Assembly (NCBI GenBank): GCA_012523655.1
Contig: JAAYTV010000720.1
Coordinates: 1-5,438, forward strand
Direction: 5' to 3'
Length of the DNA: 5,438 nt
Origin: a bacterium
GTDB lineage: Bacteria; Zhuqueibacterota; Zhuqueibacteria; Residuimicrobiales; Residuimicrobiaceae
The notes beneath the pieces were generated by a model. It saw nothing but the letters and a program-made list of their open reading frames with translations, ran no database searches and was not told the DNA's origin. How positions within the stretch are numbered: the first letter of the stretch is position 1; each line of letters opens with the position of its first letter. Below, in pieces: positions 1 to 4,785 of this stretch. The position numbers and the translations under genes were made by a program.

Positions 1-977
1 ACCGACCACAAAAGGCGGTGATCTTCGCGCAGCCGTCCATCTGCGTACGGCACGCCGTCCAATTGTACTGCCTGCCGCTGATTATAATATTTCCATAACA
101 GGGCGCCGCCGAGCTGCAGGGTCCAGCCTGGAGAAAAAAGCATTTTTATCGACGGCGCCAAAGAGAAACCATGATAGCCGAACACATCATCGAACAGCTC
201 TTCATCGGAATAAAAAGTGCTGTCACCGGTGCCGAGATAGCGCACCGAGTTGATGAAATTATGACGCACGGCAAACAGGACATTGGCGCCGACAGCCGGC
301 GTCAGCGCCTGCGCTACCTTTACGCTGAAAAGTCCCTGCAGGCTCTGCTCCTCACCCAGGGCCACCATCTCGACAAAAGCATCCGGCACAGTGAGATCAT
401 GATCATGCGAATACCATTTTGACGAAAAGTCCGCTTCCGCCAGCACGGTAGTGCCCTTTTCGGAAAACCAGCCCCAGCGCATAAACAAAGACGGTTGCAT
501 GGAGGAAAAAGCGGACAACAGGGGATAGTGCACATACTTGGCCGTGGCGCCCAGATACAGATACAGAGACGGCTGTAAAATCCAGCGCACGTTGGCATAG
601 CCGTTGACCTGCTGCTGCTCGTACCAGGCGTAAGTATCACGATGAAAGCGTTTTTGCGCCGAGAGACCCGATTGCAGCCGCGCGGCCGAATCATGGTTCT
701 GGTGATAGTACGCAACGCCGATGCCGTGTTGATGATAGGAGCGATCACCGTATCGACGAAAGGTCTCCGCCTCTCCCTGGTAGTAGAGACGAAGGCCGTA
801 GGTCTGTTGCAGCCAATCCTGATTCAGCTGCAGAGTCAACCCGTTGTACCAATCGCCGCTCTCCAGGTAATTGGCAAACGCGTTGCTGGCGTAACCGCTT
901 TCGTTGTCGGCTGTTATAGTTATCTGTGCCGATAGGAGCAGTGGAATCAGTGCGAGTAATTGGAACATGCGTCGCAT
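1..977 (-). CDS. Exported, probable outer-membrane beta-barrel protein (3' end outside window)
   Basis: I do not recognise the family. The frame is open for 325 codons from ATG 977-975 to the window edge, so the C-terminus is missing. An AAGGA ribosome binding site lies at 989-985, seven bases before the ATG; a second ATG three codons in (MRRM) is possible but spaced less well. Residues 1-23 form a signal peptide: Arg-rich start, Leu-rich core (LLALIPLLLSA), then a polar sequence. The rest is rich in Tyr, Trp, Phe and Gln in alternating patterns typical of transmembrane beta strands, for example GLTLQLNQDW (46-55), YGLRLYYQG (60-68), GIGVAYYHQ (85-93), PSLYLYLGATAKYVHY (136-151) and GWTLQLGGALLWKYY (284-298). 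No long helical membrane segment follows the signal peptide. It starts 56 nt after the repeat-protein gene, behind a hairpin, and is probably co-transcribed with it. The barrel is inferred from composition; a secreted beta-rich protein is the alternative. Confidence 0.72.
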   Translation of the reverse strand, partial: MRRMFQLLALIPLLLSAQITITADNESGYASNAFANYLESGDWYNGLTLQLNQDWLQQTYGLRLYYQGEAETFRRYGDRSYHQHGIGVAYYHQNHDSAARLQSGLSAQKRFHRDTYAWYEQQQVNGYANVRWILQPSLYLYLGATAKYVHYPLLSAFSSMQPSLFMRWGWFSEKGTTVLAEADFSSKWYSHDHDLTVPDAFVEMVALGEEQSLQGLFSVKVAQALTPAVGANVLFAVRHNFINSVRYLGTGDSTFYSDEELFDDVFGYHGFSLAPSIKMLFSPGWTLQLGGALLWKYYNQRQAVQLDGVPYADGRLREDHRLLWS

Positions 978-992
978 TTCGTTATCCTTAAT

Positions 993-1025
993 GACCGAGC
1001 AAAGGCATTCTGCCTTTGCTCGGTC
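993..1025 (-). terminator. Perfect 15-bp-arm hairpin between repeat-protein gene and beta-barrel gene
   Basis: GACCGAGCAAAGGCA (993-1007) is the exact reverse complement of TGCCTTTGCTCGGTC (1011-1025), with a 3-base loop. It begins 8 nt after the stop codon of the upstream gene and ends 3 nt before the AAGGAT ribosome binding site of the next. The stem is strong, but the minus-strand sequence after it (ATTAAGGATAACG) has no T-run, so it is not a classical Rho-independent terminator. It may be a partial terminator or a 3'-end stabiliser that gives the small upstream protein a higher yield than the downstream one. The structure is seen directly; the function is inferred. Confidence 0.75.
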
Positions 1026-1033
1026 CATGAAGA

Positions 1034-1663
1034 TCAGTTGCCTTTACCGGAGGCATTACCGCCCCTGCCTGAACCTTTGCCGGTGGCTCCATCTGTCGGC
1101 GTGCCTTTGCCGCCGCCAAAGCCCTTGCCCATTCTGGCGCCGCGGCCGAACTTGTTGCCGGTCCCGTCCTGCGGCTTGACCCAGTCGCTGTCCTGACAAT
1201 TGGACACTCCGTCCTTGTCCGCATCCATCAGACGGTCGTTGATGCCGTCGCCATCCTCATCCACAAACGCATGCATGCGTCTGCCGAATCCTTTGCCCTG
1301 GCCCTTGCCCTGACCGGCGCCGCTGCCATCCTGCGGCTTGACGTAATCCGGATCCTGGCCGTTGGGAATGCCGTCGCCGTCCGCATCCGGCGCATTATCG
1401 TTGAGACCGTCGCCGTTCTCATCGACAAATCCGGCGCCCTTGCCCTGGCCGGCGCCCGGTTTGACGTAATCCTTATCCTGGCCGTTGGGGATCCCGTCGC
1501 CGTCCGCATCCGGCGCGTTATCGTTATAGCCGTCGTTGTTAAGGTCGACAAAATTTTTGCCGTGTTGGACTGCCGGAGCTTTGAGCGTGTCGGTCTGCGC
1601 CCACGTGCCGGCGGCGGCGAACAGAACAAACAGAGCCGCTAAAAATAATGCTGTGCGTTTCAT
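1034..1663 (-). CDS. Secreted Asp-rich calcium-loop repeat protein, copy A
   Basis: This 209-residue protein has a clear signal peptide (MKRTALFLAALFVLFAAAG, probable cleavage after WAQ at residue 23). The mature part carries six Asp-rich loops of the thrombospondin type 3 / EF-hand-like kind (DxDxDG) in three pairs: 40-48 and 52-63, 81-89 and 93-104, 135-143 and 147-158. The pairs are closed by DYVKP or DWVKP and separated by Gly/Lys/Gln linkers such as GAGQGKGAG. Such loops bind calcium in characterised proteins, so calcium binding outside the cell is likely but not shown. One cysteine (156) sits in the last loop. The tail from about residue 170 is basic and Gly-rich. GGAGG lies at 1674-1670, six bases before the ATG. 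A sigma-54-type promoter lies upstream, and a near-identical paralogue occupies 3990-4613. No enzymatic motif is visible. It may be a matrix, adhesion or cell-surface scaffold protein. Confidence 0.88.
   Translation of the reverse strand: MKRTALFLAALFVLFAAAGTWAQTDTLKAPAVQHGKNFVDLNNDGYNDNAPDADGDGIPNGQDKDYVKPGAGQGKGAGFVDENGDGLNDNAPDADGDGIPNGQDPDYVKPQDGSGAGQGKGQGKGFGRRMHAFVDEDGDGINDRLMDADKDGVSNCQDSDWVKPQDGTGNKFGRGARMGKGFGGGKGTPTDGATGKGSGRGGNASGKGN
1190..1546 (-). repeat. Three paired Asp-loop modules within copy A
   Basis: Codons 40-158 hold three imperfect repeats. Each contains a DxNxDG or DxDGDG loop, a second loop DADGDGIPNGQD or a variant, and a DYVKP/DWVKP ending. The first two modules are 41 codons apart and almost identical. 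The third is 54 codons further on and more diverged (DADKDGVSNCQD). The repetition is visible in the DNA as recurring stretches coding for the second loop, so unequal recombination within the gene is possible. Confidence 0.85.
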
Positions 1664-1726
1664 GATAAACCTCCAAAGAGTAATAGTTCGTTATGTGGTG
1701 CGATTGATTGAATCAGGCCCGAACAC
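1664..1726 (-). promoter_or_regulatory. Conserved 63-nt mRNA leader with GGAGG site, copy A
   Basis: The leader from the predicted start site (1726) to the ATG is identical base for base to that of copy B. It contains GGAGG at 1674-1670. A short complementary pair, GTTCG near the 5' end and CGAAC about 30 bases later, could form a weak stem. The perfect identity fits recent gene conversion or selection on the leader. Confidence 0.65.
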
Positions 1727-1736
1727 ATCAACCAAC

Positions 1737-1753
1737 TGCAATCAGCGTGCCAA
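1737..1753 (-). promoter_or_regulatory. Sigma-54 (-24/-12) promoter of copy A
   Basis: Read on the minus strand, 1753-1737 is TTGGCACGCTGATTGCA. This matches the known sigma-54 consensus TTGGCACG-N4-TTGCW fully, with the required 10 bases between the invariant GG (1751-1750) and GC (1739-1738). Counting 12 bases on from the GC gives a start site near 1726. The same element lies at the same distance before copy B although the surrounding DNA differs, which argues strongly against chance. Confidence 0.88.
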
Positions 1754-1770
1754 AAACAATATTTTTGTAA

Positions 1771-1786
1771 CCACTTGTTATTATTG
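1771..1786 (-). promoter_or_regulatory. Conserved A/T-rich box between enhancer sites and core promoter, copy A
   Basis: The 16 bases at 1771-1786 match 4721-4736 at 15 positions (core CAATAATAACAA on the minus strand), inside otherwise diverged DNA. They sit at about -45 to -60 from the predicted start. In sigma-54 promoters this interval is where a DNA-bending protein often binds. The sequence does not fit the IHF consensus well, so the ligand is unknown. Confidence 0.55.
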
Positions 1787-1813
1787 ATAGAAATTCTATG
1801 GACCAACTGCTTT

Positions 1814-1831
1814 TTCGACTAGGTTGACGAA
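1814..1831 (-). promoter_or_regulatory. Proximal enhancer-type palindrome, copy A (degenerate)
   Basis: On the plus strand this is TTCGACT-AGGT-TGACGAA, a degenerate form of TTCGACC-N4-GGTCGAA with 11 of 14 arm positions matching. Its centre (1822.5) is 96.5 bp upstream of the predicted start and exactly 22 bp, two helical turns, from the stronger site beside it. Copy B has a degenerate site at the same place. Confidence 0.6.
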
Positions 1832-1857
1832 GTATTTCGACCATCCGGTCGAAATAC
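1832..1857 (-). terminator. Possible terminator hairpin of the cytochrome gene, overlapping the enhancer palindrome
   Basis: GTATTTCGACC (1832-1842) and GGTCGAAATAC (1847-1857) are perfect 11-bp arms with a 4-base loop. The hairpin begins four bases after the cytochrome stop codon at 1862-1864. The following minus-strand bases (TTCGTC) give only a poor T-run, so termination would be weak. Copy B's counterpart is less symmetric and has no gene ending at it, which suggests the longer arms here may serve termination in addition to protein binding. Confidence 0.45.
1836..1853 (-). promoter_or_regulatory. Distal enhancer-type palindrome, copy A (perfect)
   Basis: TTCGACC-ATCC-GGTCGAA is a perfect inverted repeat centred 118.5 bp upstream of the predicted sigma-54 start site, where enhancer-binding proteins usually bind. 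Copy B has a nearly identical site at the same distance. The arms here extend to 11 bp (1832-1857). The regulator is not encoded in this window. Confidence 0.68.
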
Positions 1858-1861
1858 AGCT

Positions 1862-3799
1862 TTATTGCAAAAAAATCATTCGAGCTATCCATTTCTCACC
1901 ATCGAGTTGGAGACAGGCAAGATAAACGCCGCTCGGCACAGTCTGAGAGCTGCTATTGGTTCCATCCCAGTGTTGTTGATACACACCGGGAATCGCGTTA
2001 CCCTGGGCCAGGGTTTTAATCTTGCGCCCCCTGAGATCATAGACATCTAAAGCGAACAGCGCTGGTTTGCGAACAGCGAACTGAATCATCGTTGATCCGT
2101 TGAAAGGATTGGGATAGTTCTGTAACAGCCCATACTGTAGCGGATTCAATTTTTCTTCCTCATGCAGATCCAGACTGGTGGTCGAAAATGTCCTTACAGA
2201 AGAACGAATTAACATCGGCTCATGCTCGACAGCCTCGTAGTACGTTTTGAAGCGCAAAACCGGATCGGCCGCATAGCTGAATAGATCCTCCATAAAATCG
2301 AAGGAGATCGTTTGATAACGCAATTCGGCGGTAACGGTTAATGTACCGGACTCCTGGCCGATGAATATTCGGTAATGAACGTTATCAGTGCCGCTGCCCT
2401 GCTCACCCGCCTCATTGCGGTTGAAATCAGGATCCACCGCTGCTTCGCCGACCACAGCGATCGTCTCATATCCCTGCACCTGCGCCGTGAATCCTTTAGG
2501 TGGCAGGCGATTGTCCTTAACATATCTGGCGCCGCGCAGCAGCGTATAGGTGACCCGCTCATCCACATCCTGCATCACGGCCTGATAGATCTGTACCTGT
2601 CCGGGATCACGGATAACCCGATGATGCCGTTCCACGCCTTCCTGTTTTCTGAGAATTTCTCCAAACGTATTCCAGTTGCCGGATTCAAAAAGGATATGGT
2701 TGTTCTGATTTTTGACCAGCAAATGCAGCCAGGCCTGCCGGCTGGGAAAGCCGGTCGGGAATTTATGTCCCGTAAGGTTTTCAACGCGAACGATCAGCGC
2801 CAGAGTATCAGCGGCTATTTGCCCATCAACGGAAAGAGCCACCGTCGCCTCATTCAACAAGCTTTTTGTTTTTCTTTTTGTCGTAGCCAGGTTGTCGGCA
2901 GACGCAGCGATCCCGATCTCCTTGGGGAACTTGCTGAAAATGGAATTCATCAGAACATTGGCGCCGACAAAATCATGTGCATACACCGGAGAGCGCAGGG
3001 TTGTCAGCGTAGGCGGGCTGGTCGTTATTTTCATGGGCTCCGAAACCGGCGGCATATGGCAACTTTGGCACGACACGCCGTTTGTGGCATACACGCTGTT
3101 TTTCCACTCCAGATATGGAACCTGCTCGGGGAAATAACCGGCTATCTGTCCCTGATTATCGACGTACGGAGTGAAAAGCGTATGGCAGACCGCACATAGT
3201 TCCGATTGCTGCACATGCTGGGAGTAGACCGGAGAATAACCTGTCTGGTTGAACATGGGCATGCCGGTCGGAGCAGCATAAGGTCCGAAGATAATGCGAT
3301 CGTTGCGGATCACATAATGACCCGAGAATCCGGACTCTTCGCCGAAATGATCCTTTTGAATCTGATGACAAAGGGTGCAGCTAACGCCATCGCCACTCAA
3401 TGGATCAGACACGGCCTGGGAAAACGAATAGGAAGTCGATCCATTGAAAATCGCCTCGGTCCGCCCCATTGGCGCATGACAGGTGGTGCATTTGTCTTCA
3501 ATGATGGATTGGAGTGCTGAATGGGCAGTGACCTCTGCCGATACCTTGGCCTGCCAGAGCGGATCTTTGAAAGAGTTGGCCATCATCGTAGATCGCCAAA
3601 GTTCCGTTGGACTGATGTCTGTTCCCAAAGAGGTCGTAAAAGCGCCATTGCCCGCTCGGTGACAGACCGCGCAATTTCCTGAACCGGAAAATAAATTTGA
3701 TTTCTGCCTGGGCAGTTCCTGAGCGGCTGATTTTAGGCAAAGGGACAAAACACCGAAAAGAACGAGAACGTTCGATTTTGGTAAAAGCAATTTGCACAT
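1862..3799 (-). CDS. Secreted five-heme cytochrome c with type IX sorting domain
   Basis: This 645-residue protein has a signal peptide (about residues 1-27, ending SAAQ) and five CXXCH heme-attachment motifs: CAVCH 43-47, CTTCH 104-108, CTLCH 141-145, CAVCH 202-206 and CQSCH 244-248. Nearby histidines (93, 151, 161, 195, 275) are candidate second axial ligands. The motifs WRSTMMANSFKDPLW (69-82) and NLTGHKFPTGFPSRQAWLHL (341-360) resemble those of cytochrome c554-like multiheme proteins. Residues 260-540 form a beta-rich part without heme motifs. The last 90 residues resemble a type IX secretion sorting domain, with NYPNPFN at 561-567, DVYDLRGRKI and a closing SGVYL strand. The protein is therefore probably exported across the outer membrane and held on the surface or released, with a role in electron transfer. 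Donor and acceptor are unknown. AAGGAG lies seven bases before the ATG at 3799. It follows copy B by 190 nt and could be read from the same promoter. Confidence 0.9.
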   Translation of the reverse strand: MCKLLLPKSNVLVLFGVLSLCLKSAAQELPRQKSNLFSGSGNCAVCHRAGNGAFTTSLGTDISPTELWRSTMMANSFKDPLWQAKVSAEVTAHSALQSIIEDKCTTCHAPMGRTEAIFNGSTSYSFSQAVSDPLSGDGVSCTLCHQIQKDHFGEESGFSGHYVIRNDRIIFGPYAAPTGMPMFNQTGYSPVYSQHVQQSELCAVCHTLFTPYVDNQGQIAGYFPEQVPYLEWKNSVYATNGVSCQSCHMPPVSEPMKITTSPPTLTTLRSPVYAHDFVGANVLMNSIFSKFPKEIGIAASADNLATTKRKTKSLLNEATVALSVDGQIAADTLALIVRVENLTGHKFPTGFPSRQAWLHLLVKNQNNHILFESGNWNTFGEILRKQEGVERHHRVIRDPGQVQIYQAVMQDVDERVTYTLLRGARYVKDNRLPPKGFTAQVQGYETIAVVGEAAVDPDFNRNEAGEQGSGTDNVHYRIFIGQESGTLTVTAELRYQTISFDFMEDLFSYAADPVLRFKTYYEAVEHEPMLIRSSVRTFSTTSLDLHEEEKLNPLQYGLLQNYPNPFNGSTMIQFAVRKPALFALDVYDLRGRKIKTLAQGNAIPGVYQQHWDGTNSSSQTVPSGVYLACLQLDGEKWIARMIFLQ

Positions 3800-3880
3800 A
3801 CGTTCACTCCTTTTCCAATATCATTAAAACGGTTGTCGTTTGCGATCCCCAGAGAGCGTCATTTTGATTCTTATAACCCG

Positions 3881-3892
3881 ATAGCCGGCTAT
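3881..3892. promoter_or_regulatory. 12-bp perfect palindrome upstream of the cytochrome gene
   Basis: ATAGCCGGCTAT is a perfect palindrome with no spacer, 82 bp upstream of the cytochrome ATG and just beyond the hairpin at 3900-3947. It may be an operator. I found no convincing -35/-10 pair around it, so its role is open. Confidence 0.35.
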
Positions 3893-3899
3893 TAAAACG

Positions 3900-3947
3900 G
3901 CAACAGTTTTAGCCAAAACTATCACCTGCTAAGGCTAAAACTGTTGC
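3900..3947 (-). terminator. Perfect 15-bp-arm hairpin downstream of copy B
   Basis: GCAACAGTTTTAGCC (3900-3914) and GGCTAAAACTGTTGC (3933-3947) are exact reverse complements separated by 18 bases. The hairpin lies 42 nt after the copy B stop codon. On the minus strand it is followed by CGTTTTAATA, a short T-run, so Rho-independent termination is plausible. The loop is long and the stem is moderately A/T-rich, so read-through into the cytochrome gene remains possible. A hairpin with arms of the same length follows copy A, but with unrelated sequence. Confidence 0.6.
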
Positions 3948-3989
3948 GTCATGCATGAGACCATGGATGGGATCGTTAAGAGGGGAACC

Positions 3990-4613
3990 TCAATTCCCTT
4001 TGACCGCTCGCTTGCCGCCTTTGCCTGCCGGCTCGCCAGTGGTCGTGCTTTGGCCGCTGCCAAAGCCCTTGCCCATTCTGGCGCCGCGGCCGAACTTGTT
4101 GCCGGTCCCGTCCTGCGGCTTGACCCAGTCGCTGTCCTGACAGTTGGGCACTCCATCCTTATCCGCATCCATCAGACGATCATTAACGCCGTCACCATCC
4201 TCATCCACGAATCCGCCCATGCGTCTGCCGAACCCTTTGCCCTGGCCCTTGCCCTGGCCCTGACCGGCGCCGCTGCCATCCTGCGGCTTGACGTAATCCG
4301 GATCCTGACCATTGGGAATGCCGTCGCCGTCCGCATCCGGCGCGTTGTCGTTGAGACCGTCGCCGTTCTCATCGACAAAACCGGCGCCCTTGCCCTGGCC
4401 GGCGCCCGGTTTGACGTAGTCCGGATCCTGGCCGTTGGGAATGCCGTCGCCGTCCGCATCCGGCGCGTTGTCGTTATAGCCGTCGTTGTTAAGGTCGACA
4501 AAATTTTTGCCGTGTTGGACTGCCGGAGCCTTGAGCGTGTCGGTCTGCGCCCACGTGCCGGCGGCGGCGAACAGAACAAACAGAGCCGCTAAAATCGATG
4601 CTGTGCGTTTCAT
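3990..4613 (-). CDS. Secreted Asp-rich calcium-loop repeat protein, copy B
   Basis: This 207-residue paralogue of copy A shares nearly every residue up to about 184. Differences include SI for LF at residues 6-7, DPDY for DKDY in the first module, two extra residues (GQ) in the second linker, MGG for MHA before the third module, and VPNCQD for VSNCQD. The six Asp loops lie at 40-48, 52-63, 81-89, 93-104, 137-145 and 149-160, with one Cys at 158. The last 20 or so residues differ completely (GQSTTTGEPAGKGGKRAVKGN here) but keep a basic, Gly-rich character and the same KGN ending. Signal peptide, GGAGG site (4624-4620) and leader match copy A. It has its own sigma-54-type promoter and palindromes. 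Calcium binding is inferred from the loop pattern; no enzymatic motif is seen. The cytochrome gene lies downstream, behind a hairpin. Confidence 0.88.
   Translation of the reverse strand: MKRTASILAALFVLFAAAGTWAQTDTLKAPAVQHGKNFVDLNNDGYNDNAPDADGDGIPNGQDPDYVKPGAGQGKGAGFVDENGDGLNDNAPDADGDGIPNGQDPDYVKPQDGSGAGQGQGKGQGKGFGRRMGGFVDEDGDGVNDRLMDADKDGVPNCQDSDWVKPQDGTGNKFGRGARMGKGFGSGQSTTTGEPAGKGGKRAVKGN
4134..4496 (-). repeat. Three paired Asp-loop modules within copy B
   Basis: Codons 40-160 repeat the layout seen in copy A. Here the first two modules both read DADGDGIPNGQDPDYVKP in their second half, so they are even more alike than in copy A, as expected if modules within or between the copies exchange sequence. 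The linker before module three has two more residues than in copy A. Confidence 0.85.
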
Positions 4614-4676
4614 GATAAACCTCCAAAGAGTAATAGTTCGTTATGTGGTGCGATTGATTGAATCAGGCCCGAACAC
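4614..4676 (-). promoter_or_regulatory. Conserved 63-nt mRNA leader with GGAGG site, copy B
   Basis: This leader is identical to that of copy A from the predicted start site (4676) to the ATG, with GGAGG at 4624-4620. Identity with copy A is lost immediately upstream of 4676. Confidence 0.65.
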
Positions 4677-4686
4677 CCTCTGCCAT

Positions 4687-4703
4687 AGCAAGGTGCGTGC
4701 CAA
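4687..4703 (-). promoter_or_regulatory. Sigma-54 (-24/-12) promoter of copy B
   Basis: Read on the minus strand, 4703-4687 is TTGGCACGCACCTTGCT, a full match to TTGGCACG-N4-TTGCW. The GG (4701-4700) and GC (4689-4688) are 10 bases apart. The predicted start is near 4676. The four spacer bases differ from copy A while the consensus bases are kept. Confidence 0.88.
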
Positions 4704-4720
4704 ACAACTTTACGATTTAT

Positions 4721-4736
4721 CCATTTGTTATTATTG
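4721..4736 (-). promoter_or_regulatory. Conserved A/T-rich box, copy B
   Basis: This is the counterpart of 1771-1786, with one difference in 16 bases, again at -45 to -60 from the predicted start. Just upstream lies an inverted repeat, TGCAGCGA (4735-4742) and TCGCTGCA (4748-4755). At the matching place copy A has ATAGAA/TTCTAT (1787-1799), which is symmetric but unrelated in sequence. Confidence 0.55.
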
Positions 4737-4763
4737 CAGCGATCTTTTCGCTGCAGCCATCGT

Positions 4764-4781
4764 TTCGACCGCCTGGACGAG
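4764..4781 (-). promoter_or_regulatory. Proximal enhancer-type palindrome, copy B (degenerate)
   Basis: TTCGACC-GCCT-GGACGAG matches TTCGACC-N4-GGTCGAA at 12 of 14 arm positions. The centre is 96.5 bp upstream of the predicted start and 22 bp from the distal site, exactly as in copy A. Confidence 0.6.
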
Positions 4782-4785
4782 CGAA

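Larger units (their letters stand above)
1111..1726 (-). repeat. Long paralogous direct repeat, copy A
   Basis: This stretch matches 4055-4676 at about 95% identity by hand comparison: roughly 30 substitutions and one 6-bp length difference, many clustered at 1199-1285. It covers the 63-nt leader, where the two copies are identical, and the first 180 or so codons. Similarity stops sharply at 1726 on the promoter side and near codon 184 on the coding side. Confidence 0.9.
3800..3989 (-). other. 190-bp region between copy B and the cytochrome gene
   Basis: This region contains the hairpin (3900-3947), the palindrome (3881-3892), a 10-bp direct repeat ATTAAAACGG at 3823-3832 and 3891-3900, and the cytochrome ribosome binding site AAGGAG near 3811. 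No open frame of interest is present. I see no sigma-54 element here. The nearest resemblance, inside the hairpin, has the wrong spacing. Confidence 0.6.
4055..4676 (-). repeat. Long paralogous direct repeat, copy B
   Basis: This is the partner of 1111-1726, in the same orientation. The two start sites are 2950 bp apart and the cytochrome gene lies between the copies. Recombination between them would delete or amplify the cytochrome gene together with one copy. Confidence 0.9.

Noticed and set aside
320..748. Minus-strand frame of 142 codons inside the beta-barrel gene
   Set aside because: It overlaps, in another frame, a 325-codon open frame that has a signal peptide and a ribosome binding site. 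Its Arg/Cys-rich composition is typical of an out-of-frame shadow.
1190..1546. Regularly spaced repeats that could suggest a CRISPR-like array
   Set aside because: The repeats are in frame and encode Asp-rich loops. The spacers are coding linkers, and repeat lengths vary.
2375..3199. Plus-strand open frame of 274 codons
   Set aside because: It lies fully antisense to the cytochrome gene, whose five heme motifs, signal peptide and sorting domain are decisive. No ribosome binding site or recognisable motif supports it.
3730..3799. Possible lipoprotein signal (LSLC, Cys 21) in the cytochrome
   Set aside because: The residue before the Cys is Leu, which does not fit a lipobox, and a normal signal-peptidase site (SAAQ) follows. 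A type IX sorting domain is also consistent with a soluble precursor.
3899..3917. Sigma-54-like sequence (TTGGC...TTGCC on the minus strand) upstream of the cytochrome gene
   Set aside because: GG and GC are 11 rather than 10 bases apart, and the match falls in the arm of a hairpin that explains the sequence.
3951..4592. Plus-strand open frame of 213 codons across copy B
   Set aside because: It is the antisense shadow of the Asp-loop gene. Its monotonous Val/Ile/Arg composition comes from reverse-reading the Asp-rich repeats. It has no ribosome binding site, and the equivalent frame over copy A is shorter.
1111..4676. Insertion-sequence or transposon origin of the two long repeats
   Set aside because: The repeats contain no transposase and have no terminal inverted repeats or target-site duplications that I can see. 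They consist of a gene with its leader.
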